NCBI GenBank assembly: GCA_965215045.1 | Contig: OZ244031.1 | Span: forward strand, 496,001-560,000 | Reading direction: 5' to 3' | DNA: 64,000 nucleotides | Source: G965215045 sp965215045 | GTDB lineage: Bacteria; Pseudomonadota; Gammaproteobacteria; JABABF01 | Shown: piece after piece, positions 26,995 through 34,109 of the stretch | Layout: each line of letters starts with the position of its first letter | Position numbering within the stretch: position 1 is the first letter of the stretch | The notes under the pieces: generated by a model | Seen by the model: the letters and a program-made list of their open reading frames with translations, nothing else | Told to the model about the DNA's origin: nothing | Database searches by the model: none | Translations under genes and position numbers: made by a program

Positions 26995-27867
26995 ATGAAC
27001 ATGCGCAACTTTGAATACCTGGTGCAGGCGGCCGAGTTGGAACATTTCGGGCGCGCCGCCGCCCGCTGCCAGGTCAGCCAACCCACCCTGAGCCTGCAGA
27101 TCCGCAAACTGGAAAAGCAACTGGGCGTGGAGATCTTCCACCGCAAACGCCGCGGGGTGCAGTTGACGCCGGCCGGGCGCGAGGTGACAGAGCAGGCGAA
27201 AAACATCCTGCGCGAATACGAAAGGCTGTGTTCGCTGGGACGGCGGGCCCGCCACCCGGAAGAATCGCAGTTGTGGCTGGGCGTCTTTCCCACCATTGCC
27301 CCCTACCTGCTGCCCCGCGTTCTGCCGCGGTTGCACAAACGATGTCCGCGCCTGCAACTGCGACTGGTGGAGGAAAAAACGCCGCGCCTGTATGACAAGC
27401 TGCGCGCCGGGCGCATCGATGCCGCCCTGCTCGCCCTGCCGGTCACGGTCGCCGGCCTGGCGAGCACGGAGATTTTGCGCGAACCGTTCCTGCTCGCAGT
27501 GCACCGCCAGCACCCGCTCGCCGGACGCCGGCGCGTGCAGCTGCGCGAGCTGTGCGAGCACCGCCTGTTGCTGCTGGAGGAAGGTCATTGCCTGCGCGAA
27601 CAGGCACTGGAAGTATGCCGCGCCAACGGCATCACCGAGGACGGCGAATTTCGCGCCACCAGCCTGGAGACCCTGAAACAGATGGTCGCCGCCGGTGCCG
27701 GCATCACCCTGGCACCGAAGATGGCCGCAGACCGGCACCCGAACATACGCTACATTCCGCTGTTCAATCCGACGCCCTCGCGCCGGGTCGGACTGGTGTG
27801 GCAGCGCGAGCATACCCACGGCGATTTTTATACAAGCCTGGCGCAAATTTTGCGGAACCTGCAATGA
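26995..27867 (+). CDS. oxyR: Hydrogen peroxide-responsive LysR-type regulator OxyR
   Basis: A 290-aa LysR-family regulator with an N-terminal winged helix-turn-helix (about 1-60, including VSQPTLSLQIRKLEKQLG) and a C-terminal sensing domain. The OxyR-specific region LLLEEGHCLREQALEVC is present. Its cysteines fall at residues 199 and 208, the same numbers as the redox pair in E. coli OxyR. RATSLETLKQMVAAGAGITL follows, also typical. It is therefore very probably a genuine peroxide sensor that forms the 199-208 disulfide and activates defence genes. Encoded 9 bases after the DUF3501 gene and overlapping the next gene by ATGA, it is part of the operon it likely controls. ATG 27001 is an alternative start. 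Confidence 0.92.
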   Translation: MNMRNFEYLVQAAELEHFGRAAARCQVSQPTLSLQIRKLEKQLGVEIFHRKRRGVQLTPAGREVTEQAKNILREYERLCSLGRRARHPEESQLWLGVFPTIAPYLLPRVLPRLHKRCPRLQLRLVEEKTPRLYDKLRAGRIDAALLALPVTVAGLASTEILREPFLLAVHRQHPLAGRRRVQLRELCEHRLLLLEEGHCLREQALEVCRANGITEDGEFRATSLETLKQMVAAGAGITLAPKMAADRHPNIRYIPLFNPTPSRRVGLVWQREHTHGDFYTSLAQILRNLQ

Positions 27868-28874
27868 ACGAGAACATCAATCCACAGTGGCTCCTGCACG
27901 AACGCCCGCAGGGGGCGGTGACCGAAGAAAATTTTCTCTACCGGGAGGTGCCCATTCCCGAACCCGATCTCGACGCCGGCCAGATCCTGGTGCGCAACGA
28001 GTGGTTCAGCTTCGACCCGGCGATGCGCACCTGGATGGATGAACGTCCCACGTACCTGCCACCCTCGCCGCTGGGAGAGCCGATGCGCGCCGTATCCCTG
28101 GCGCAAGTGGAAAAGTCTACCAACCCGGACTACCCGGCAGGTGCCTTTGTGCAGGGCATGTTCGGCTGGCAGCGTTACGCCGTGGCCGGCCCCGGTACAG
28201 AGTTCCTGCCCATGCCGGTCGCCGACGGCCTGTCCCCCGAGCACGCCCTGGGTGCTTGCGGCGGCACGGGGGCGACTGCCTGGACCGGGATGTTGCGCAT
28301 CGCCAAGGTGTGCGAGGGGGAGACAGTCGTGGTCTCCGCCGCCGCCGGTGCCACCGGCTCGGTGGCGGCACAGTTGGCGCGCCTGCAGGGCTGCCGTGTC
28401 ATCGGTATCGCCGGCAGTGAAGAAAAATGTGAGTGGCTGCTGCGCGAATGCCGCCTGGATGCGGTGCTCAATTACCGCCGGGAAGAACCGCTGTCCCGGC
28501 TGGCGGAGCTGTGTCCGGATGGCATCGACGTGTTTTTCGACAACGTGGGTGGGGCGATCCTGGAAGCGGCGGTCGACAATATTGCACAGGGCGGACGCAT
28601 CGTTCTGTGCGGACAGATCGCCGCCTACAACGAACCGGTCCCCGGACCCTCGAACCTGGTGCGGCTGGTCCTGCAGGAGGCGAAGATGGAAGGGTTTTTG
28701 CTCAGTTCATACCTGGATACCATGCCCGAGGCGATCGTCCAGTTGCGCCAGTGGCTGGAAGCAGATGAGATCCGGGTGCGTTACGATATCCAGCACGGTT
28801 TTGAAAATATTCCGCGCACCCTGTTGCGCGTGTTCAGCGGGGAGAACCAGGGCAAACAGCTGCTGCAATTATGA
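27864..28874 (+). CDS. NADPH-dependent oxidoreductase, zinc-free MDR family (CurA/YncB-like)
   Basis: A 336-aa medium-chain reductase of the leukotriene B4 12-hydroxydehydrogenase type, which reduces alpha,beta-unsaturated aldehydes and ketones with NADPH. Landmarks are the N-terminal FSFDPAMRTWMDERPTYLP, the ACGGTGATAWTGM stretch, and the Rossmann motif VSAAAGATGSVAAQLARL. FDNVGGAILEAAV and GQIAAYNE follow. No zinc-binding cysteine cluster is visible. The start overlaps the oxyR stop by four bases (ATGA), so the two are translationally coupled. With OxyR and rubrerythrin upstream, detoxification of lipid peroxidation products is a reasonable inferred role. Confidence 0.87.
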   Translation: MNENINPQWLLHERPQGAVTEENFLYREVPIPEPDLDAGQILVRNEWFSFDPAMRTWMDERPTYLPPSPLGEPMRAVSLAQVEKSTNPDYPAGAFVQGMFGWQRYAVAGPGTEFLPMPVADGLSPEHALGACGGTGATAWTGMLRIAKVCEGETVVVSAAAGATGSVAAQLARLQGCRVIGIAGSEEKCEWLLRECRLDAVLNYRREEPLSRLAELCPDGIDVFFDNVGGAILEAAVDNIAQGGRIVLCGQIAAYNEPVPGPSNLVRLVLQEAKMEGFLLSSYLDTMPEAIVQLRQWLEADEIRVRYDIQHGFENIPRTLLRVFSGENQGKQLLQL

Positions 28875-28975
28875 GACCCGTCCCCTGTGGCATTCTCCCG
28901 CTCACCGGTTAATATCGCGGTGCAGGTAGCACCCGGGTCCGACCCCTGTGACATCATTCCGGTGCCGGCGGTATT

Positions 28976-29003
28976 TTGCATTCCGGCACAGCGCATTTAT
29001 ACT
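28976..29003 (+). promoter_or_regulatory. Promoter of the first short-chain dehydrogenase
   Basis: TTGCAT (28976-28981) and TATACT (28998-29003) are 16 bases apart, 28 bases before the start codon. The -10 is 5/6 and the -35 is weak. A G-run (CGGGGG) before the ATG serves as ribosome-binding site. Confidence 0.45.
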
Positions 29004-29030
29004 GCAACGCAATTCATCGGGGGATAAAAC

Positions 29031-29897
29031 ATGATTCGGAATTTCCAAGACAAGGTCGCAGTGATTACCGGCGGTGCCTCCGGCATCGGCCTGGCCCTGG
29101 CCCGGCACGCCGCCGCCCAGAACATGCGCATCGTGATCGCCGATGTGGAGGAGGAGGCGCTGGCCGCCGCTGAAAAAAATCTCGGCGAAGGCGGTGCGGA
29201 AGTCCTGGCACTGCGTTGCGACGTCTCCCGTGTCGGAGACGTGGAACAGCTGCTGCAACAGAGTCTTTCGCGCTTCGGTGCCGTGCATTTCCTGTGCAAT
29301 AACGCCGGCGTCAGTGCCGGCGGTGCCTGCTGGGAGACGCCACTTGCGGACTGGGAATGGGTGCTGGGCGTCAACCTGTGGGGCGTGATTTACGGGGTGC
29401 GGCTGTTCCTGCCGGAGATGATGAAACAGGAGGAGGGACATATTCTCAACACCGCCTCCCTGGCCGGCATGCTCTCCGTGCCCGACATCGCGCCGTACAA
29501 CGTGAGCAAGCACGGGGTCGTCACCCTGAGCGAGACGCTGTACAACGAGTTGCGCAACGCCGAAAGTCCGATCGGCGTCTCGGTGCTGTGTCCCAGCTTC
29601 GTGCGCACCCGCATTCATCTCGCCGAACGCAACCGTGCGGTGGATGGACGCAGCGAGGAGGAAACCCGCGAGGTCCTGCGCCAGGCGGAGGAGGCTTACC
29701 AGGATTTCTTCCGCGGGGCGATGGACCCGGAAGCGGTCGCCGAGCTGTCGTTTGCCGCCGCGCGCGACAATCGCTTCTACGTGTTCACTCACCTGGGCAG
29801 CGAAGAGAAAGTGGAGAAAAGAATGCGCCTCATTCTCGAGGGGGGCAATCCCGACGTCAAAAGTGCGGAAGAATTCCCGCTGGAACACCGGACCTGA
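29031..29897 (+). CDS. Short-chain dehydrogenase/reductase (SDR), copy 1
   Basis: A 288-aa classical SDR. The cofactor motif TGGASGIG is at 13-20 and NNAG at 90-93. The catalytic residues are Ser 143 (NTASLAG), Tyr 156 and Lys 160 (YNVSK). An Asp (IADVE) after the second strand favours NAD(H). The C-terminal part is longer than usual (FYVFTHLGSEEKVEKRM), as in the group of SDRs annotated as general oxidoreductases. Substrate is unknown. It is closely similar to the gene at 30072-30953, so the pair is a tandem duplication. It has its own predicted promoter and follows the oxyR cluster on the same strand. Confidence 0.88.
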   Translation: MIRNFQDKVAVITGGASGIGLALARHAAAQNMRIVIADVEEEALAAAEKNLGEGGAEVLALRCDVSRVGDVEQLLQQSLSRFGAVHFLCNNAGVSAGGACWETPLADWEWVLGVNLWGVIYGVRLFLPEMMKQEEGHILNTASLAGMLSVPDIAPYNVSKHGVVTLSETLYNELRNAESPIGVSVLCPSFVRTRIHLAERNRAVDGRSEEETREVLRQAEEAYQDFFRGAMDPEAVAELSFAAARDNRFYVFTHLGSEEKVEKRMRLILEGGNPDVKSAEEFPLEHRT

Positions 29898-29949
29898 GAG
29901 CAGGCGCGCGCATCCCACCGCCCCGCGCTTTTCTCCCGCACGCACTTGC

Positions 29950-30075
29950 ATGCCGTTGACGCGCACCGTGCGGAAAAGAAAAACATGACGCGCACCGTGC
30001 GGAACAGAAAAACATGACGCGCACTGTGCGGAAAAGAAAAACATGACGCGCGCCGTGCGGAACAGAAAAACATGA
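29950..30075 (+). repeat. 29-base tandem repeat (4 copies) encoding four overlapping mini-ORFs
   Basis: Four copies (29957-29985, 29986-30014, 30015-30043, 30044-30072) of a unit beginning TGACGCGCACCGTGCGG and ending in AAAAACA. Because 29 is one short of 30, each unit shifts frame and creates a new ATG that overlaps the previous stop as ATGA. The mini-ORFs are 29950-29988 (MPLTRTVRKRKT), 29985-30017 (MTRTVRNRKT), 30014-30046 (MTRTVRKRKT) and 30043-30075 (MTRAVRNRKT). The last overlaps the ATG of the second SDR at 30072. AAAAGA and AACAGA variants alternate, so a 58-base pair of units was itself duplicated. Confidence 0.8.
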
Positions 30076-30953
30076 TCCGGGACTTCCGCGGCAAGACCGC
30101 GGTGATCACCGGTGCCGCCTCCGGCATCGGCCTGGCACTCGCCGAACGCGCCGCCGCAGAGGGCATGCGCCTGCTCCTCGCCGATCTCGAGGAGGAGCCC
30201 CTGGAGGCCGCCCGGGAAAATCTCGAGGAAGGCGGCGCAGAAGTCCTGGCACTGTGCTGCGATGTGTCCCGGGCCGGGGACGTGGAAAAACTGCTGCAAC
30301 AGGGTCTTTCACGCTTTGGCACCGTGCACCTGTTGTGCAACAACGCCGGGGTGCTCGCCACCGGCAGCTCGACATGGGAGACGCCGCTGGCGGACTGGGA
30401 ATGGGTGCTGGGCGTCAACCTGTGGGGTGTAATTCACGGGGTGCGCCTGTTCCTGCCGGAGATGATGCAACAGGAACAGGGGCATATCCTCAACACCGCT
30501 TCCCTGGCCGGCATGATCTCCGTGCCCGAGATGGGTGGACCATACAATGTCAGCAAGCACGGCATCGTCACCCTGTCGGAAACCCTGTACAACGAGTTGC
30601 GCAATGCCGGAAGTCCGCTCGGCGTCTCGGTGTTGTGTCCCGGTGTCGTCGACACCCGGCTGCCCCTGGCCGAGCGCAACCGCCCGCCGCAGTTGTCGGG
30701 CAATCGCAGTGCGAAGGAAACCGAAGAGCTGCTGCAGTTTGCAGAAGAAGTATCCAAGGAATTCTTTGCCGCACCGTTACCGCCGGCGACGGTCGCCGAC
30801 CGGGTGTTCGCCGCCGTGCGTGAAAATCGCTTCTACGTGTTCACCCATTCCGGCAGTGAAAAACCCGTTGAAAAACGCATGCGCGCCATCTTAGAGGGCC
30901 GTAATCCCGAGGTGGCGGGCCTGGCGGAATTCCCCGACGAGGGGCCAAACTGA
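30072..30953 (+). CDS. Short-chain dehydrogenase/reductase (SDR), copy 2
   Basis: A 293-aa classical SDR and close paralog of the preceding SDR. TGAASGIG (13-20), NNAG, Ser 144, Tyr 158 and Lys 162 (YNVSK) are intact, so it should be active. The two proteins share long identical stretches such as PLADWEWVLGVNLWGV, but differ in the active-site rim (LATGSSTWE versus SAGGACWE) and in the region after the catalytic lysine. Different substrates are therefore likely. Its ATG overlaps the stop of the last of four mini-ORFs, so its translation probably depends on ribosomes arriving from that chain. No separate promoter is evident in the 174 bases after copy 1. Confidence 0.88.
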   Translation: MIRDFRGKTAVITGAASGIGLALAERAAAEGMRLLLADLEEEPLEAARENLEEGGAEVLALCCDVSRAGDVEKLLQQGLSRFGTVHLLCNNAGVLATGSSTWETPLADWEWVLGVNLWGVIHGVRLFLPEMMQQEQGHILNTASLAGMISVPEMGGPYNVSKHGIVTLSETLYNELRNAGSPLGVSVLCPGVVDTRLPLAERNRPPQLSGNRSAKETEELLQFAEEVSKEFFAAPLPPATVADRVFAAVRENRFYVFTHSGSEKPVEKRMRAILEGRNPEVAGLAEFPDEGPN

Positions 30954-31018
30954 GGTCGGGGAAAACGCGGGGACGACGGCCACCCGGCCAACCTGGCACC
31001 GCTTCATGGAGTGGGGGT

Positions 31019-31127
31019 GCGGCCTGGCAACACCGGTGCGGGGCCGCGCAACACGGTGCAGAAAAGGGACAGTCTACGCTGCTGCAGGGGACGCACGAGC
31101 GGCCTGGCAACGCCGGTGTGGGGCCGC
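31019..31127. terminator. Duplicated 29-base hairpin between convergent genes
   Basis: Two copies (31019-31047 and 31099-31127) of a 29-base element that begins GCGGCC and ends GGCCGC, able to fold on itself, with about two mismatches between copies. They lie between the converging SDR and korB genes; the second abuts the korB stop. They may act as bidirectional transcription barriers, although no T-run follows. An 80-base period suggests tandem duplication. Confidence 0.5.
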
Positions 31128-32180
31128 TTAACGCAGGCTCAGGTTAATCTCCTCCAGGGCGCGCTGTCCCGGGCACAGTTCTTCCTCGCGCAGCGTATTC
31201 AAAGGCTTGCGATCGGTTTCCAGGAAGTGGTGCAGGTCCTTGCTCTCCACGTCCATGTACAACAGCCCGGTCAAAATCTCGCCGCGCTTTTCGGCCTCGT
31301 GCATGGCCCCCAGGGCACTGTCCCGGTCCAGGGGAGCGTAATCCCGGTCCAGCTTGCGCAAACACACCATGGAGCCGTCGTGCAATGCCACCTGGGCCAG
31401 GTCCCCCGGTGCATACTGGTGGCGAATCTCCTCCCGTTCCGGCACGAAGTCCAGCAGCCCGGTGTGCTGTGCATGCTCGCGCACATAATCGTAGCTCTTG
31501 GTGGAACCGGGATTATTATTGAAGGTCACGCACGGCGAAAGAATGTCGATGAACGAGAAACCCTGGTGCACCAGCCCCGCCTTGATCAATGGCGTCATCT
31601 GCTCCTTGTCCCCGGAAAAGGAGCGCGCGACAAAGCCCGCACCCAGTTGCATCGCCACGCCACACAAGTCCACCGGGGAGTACAGGTTGGGCGGCCCGGA
31701 CTTGCTCTTTGAATCGAGGTCTGCAGTGGCGGAATCCTGCCCCTTGGTCAGGCCGTAACAACCGTTGTTTTCCACGATGTAGAGCATGTTCAGGTTGCGC
31801 CTGGCCACGTGCACGAACTGCCCGATACCGATCGACGCGCTATCCCCGTCGCCGGAGATGCCCACGTAGATCAGGTCGCGGTTGGCGAGGTTGGCACCGG
31901 TGGCGATGGAGGGCATTCTGCCGTGCACGGAATTAAAACCGTGGGAATTACCCAGGAAATAGGTCGGGGTCTTGGACGAACAGCCGATGCCCGACAACTT
32001 GGCTACCTTGTGCGGGGCGATGGACAATTCGAAAAAAGCCTGGATCAACGCCGCGCTGATCGAGTCATGCCCGCAACCCGCGCACAGCGTGGACAGCGCG
32101 CCCTCGTAGTCACGGCGCGTGTAGCCGATCTCGTTGACCGGCAGGTCCGGATGGCGGAAACCCGGGTTGATGTAACTCAT
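31128..32180 (-). CDS. korB: 2-oxoacid:acceptor oxidoreductase, beta (thiamine diphosphate) subunit
   Basis: A 350-aa subunit that binds thiamine diphosphate and an iron-sulfur cluster, decarboxylating a 2-oxoacid (most likely 2-oxoglutarate) to the acyl-CoA. Visible are LCAGCGHDS near residue 32 (CxxC cluster ligands), the GIGCSS motif, GDGDSASIG for Mg-diphosphate binding, and NNGCYGLTKGQ. ATG 32180 is chosen because it overlaps the korA stop (ATGA) and gives MSYINPGFRHPDLP. The C-terminal extension (about 290-350) is longer than in small archaeal beta subunits. It works as a complex with KorA; KorC probably links it to NAD(P). Confidence 0.88.
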   Translation of the reverse strand: MSYINPGFRHPDLPVNEIGYTRRDYEGALSTLCAGCGHDSISAALIQAFFELSIAPHKVAKLSGIGCSSKTPTYFLGNSHGFNSVHGRMPSIATGANLANRDLIYVGISGDGDSASIGIGQFVHVARRNLNMLYIVENNGCYGLTKGQDSATADLDSKSKSGPPNLYSPVDLCGVAMQLGAGFVARSFSGDKEQMTPLIKAGLVHQGFSFIDILSPCVTFNNNPGSTKSYDYVREHAQHTGLLDFVPEREEIRHQYAPGDLAQVALHDGSMVCLRKLDRDYAPLDRDSALGAMHEAEKRGEILTGLLYMDVESKDLHHFLETDRKPLNTLREEELCPGQRALEEINLSLR

Positions 32181-34063
32181 GGGCGCGTCTCGGCCCCGCG
32201 CGCGGAACCGGGTTCTAAAACGGGATGCAAGGGGGTGATCTTGCGCTCGGCCTGGCAATGCCGGCGCACCTCTGCGGCGATGTGACGCGCGGTGATCGGC
32301 GTGCCATCAAAATGCAGCACCGGGACCAGTTGTTCCTGTGCCGCCCGGCATTCGTTCAACAGCAGCGTGCGCATCTGGGCATCGCGATTTTGTTCCACCA
32401 CGAAAATCCGCCGGTGCTCGTCCAGGAACTGTTGCACCTGTTCATGAAACGGGAAAGCGCGAATGCACAAGATATCCAACGCGTTGTCCTCGGCTTCCAG
32501 GGCAGCGCAGGCTTCCAGCAGTGCCGCGCGGCTGGAGCCGAAACAGATCACCCCGTGCCCTCCCCTGTGGCCGGAGGCGATCAACTCCGGTTCGGGCACC
32601 AGGGTTTTGGCGGTCTCCCATTTTTTCAGCAGGCGCTGCATGTTGTCGGCGTAAGCACCGCCGTCCTCGGTGTAGATCGCGTAGCGATCGCGGGAGGTAC
32701 CGCGGGTAAAAAAAGCACCGCGCTCCGGGTGCGCGCCCGGCAGGGTGCGATGACAGATACCGTCGCCATCGACATCCAGGTAGCGCCCGAAAGGTTCCTT
32801 GAGCGTCTCCAGTGCCTCGGTGTCCAGCAGCTTGCCGCGATCATAGCACCGCTGGTCATCCCAATGCAGGGGCGGCGAAACATTGTCGTTCATGCCGAGG
32901 TCCAGGTCGCTCAGCACGATGACCGGGGTCTGCAGGCGCTCGGCCAGGTCAAAGGAGAGCGCGGCAAAATCAAAACATTCCTTCGGCGTAGAGGGAAACA
33001 ACAACACGTGGCGGGTGTCGCCGTGCGAGGCGTAGGCGCAGGCCAGCAGGTCGGATTGCTGCGTGCGGGTCGGCATGCCCGTGGAAGGGCCGGCGCGCTG
33101 CACATCGAACAGCACGGTCGGCACCTCGGCAAAATAGGCCAGGCCCAGGAATTCGCCCATCAGCGACACCCCCGGCCCGCTGGTGGCGGTGAAGGCGCGC
33201 GCGCCGTTCCAACCCGCGCCGATGACAATGCCGATGGCGGCGATCTCGTCCTCTGCCTGCACGATCGCGTATTTCCTGACGCCGCTGCCGGCATCGATAC
33301 GCAGGCGTTTTGCATAGCGTTCAAAAGCCTCGATCACCGAGGTGGAAGGCGTGATCGGGTACCAGGCCGCCACCGTGGCGCCACCGTAGATCGCACCCAG
33401 TGCCAGTGCCGTGTTGCCATCCAGCAGGATTGCATCGCCCAGCACCTCGCGTCTTTCCACGCGCAAGCCCAGCGGGCATTCGAAATGTTCGCGCGCAAAA
33501 CGACGTCCCAGTTCCAGGGCGTGCACGTTGGGAACCACCAGTTTTTCCCGCGCGGCAAACTGTTCCGTGATCAGTTGTTTAAACACTTCCATGTCCATGT
33601 CCAGCAGTTCGATCAGCGCACCGATGTAGATCATGTTTTTAAACAGTTGCCGCTGGCGCGGGTCCTCGTATTCCCGGATGCAGATCTCCATCATCGGAAT
33701 GCCCAGGAAATGCACGTCCTCGCGGTGCAATGTCGGCACCAGGGGCTTGGTGGAATCGTAGAGAAAATAACCGCCTCCCTCGAGCTCGGCCAGGTCTTGT
33801 TCCATGCTCTGCGGGTTCACGCAGACCGCCAGGTCCACACCGCCGCGACGACCCAGGCACCCGGACTCGTTGATACGCACCTCGTACCAGGTGGGCAGTC
33901 CCTGGATGTTGGAAGGAAAAATATTCTTGGGCGTCACCGGGATGCCCATGCGGAACACGGCGCGGGCGAACAAGCGGTTCGCGCTGGCCGAGCCCGTGCC
34001 GTTGACATTGGCGAACTTCACTACGAAGTCATTGACCGCCGCAAGGCGCCGTTGCGCGTCCAC
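32177..34063 (-). CDS. korA: 2-oxoacid:acceptor oxidoreductase, fused gamma-alpha subunit
   Basis: A 628-aa subunit combining the gamma domain (about 10-195, starting VKFANVNGTGSASANRLF) with the alpha pyrimidine-binding domain (about 215-600). Motifs in the alpha domain include AAWYPITPSTS, QAEDEIAAIGIVIGAGWNGARAFTATSGPG, and VQRAGPSTGMPTRTQQSDL. This fused layout is that of bacterial KorA/OforA enzymes that make succinyl-CoA from 2-oxoglutarate. The start is GTG 34063, preceded by an AGAGG-containing stretch. It lies 46 bases after korC and overlaps korB. Substrate specificity is inferred from the family and the three-gene layout. Confidence 0.88.
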   Translation of the reverse strand: MDAQRRLAAVNDFVVKFANVNGTGSASANRLFARAVFRMGIPVTPKNIFPSNIQGLPTWYEVRINESGCLGRRGGVDLAVCVNPQSMEQDLAELEGGGYFLYDSTKPLVPTLHREDVHFLGIPMMEICIREYEDPRQRQLFKNMIYIGALIELLDMDMEVFKQLITEQFAAREKLVVPNVHALELGRRFAREHFECPLGLRVERREVLGDAILLDGNTALALGAIYGGATVAAWYPITPSTSVIEAFERYAKRLRIDAGSGVRKYAIVQAEDEIAAIGIVIGAGWNGARAFTATSGPGVSLMGEFLGLAYFAEVPTVLFDVQRAGPSTGMPTRTQQSDLLACAYASHGDTRHVLLFPSTPKECFDFAALSFDLAERLQTPVIVLSDLDLGMNDNVSPPLHWDDQRCYDRGKLLDTEALETLKEPFGRYLDVDGDGICHRTLPGAHPERGAFFTRGTSRDRYAIYTEDGGAYADNMQRLLKKWETAKTLVPEPELIASGHRGGHGVICFGSSRAALLEACAALEAEDNALDILCIRAFPFHEQVQQFLDEHRRIFVVEQNRDAQMRTLLLNECRAAQEQLVPVLHFDGTPITARHIAAEVRRHCQAERKITPLHPVLEPGSARGAETRP

Positions 34064-34109
34064 CTCTCGCCTCTTCGTCTTGCTCAGGAACGGAACCGGG
34101 CTGCCGGGC

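Noticed and set aside
29957..30072. Short regular repeats that could suggest a CRISPR array
   Set aside because: The 29-base units are contiguous with no spacers between them, and no cas gene is present.
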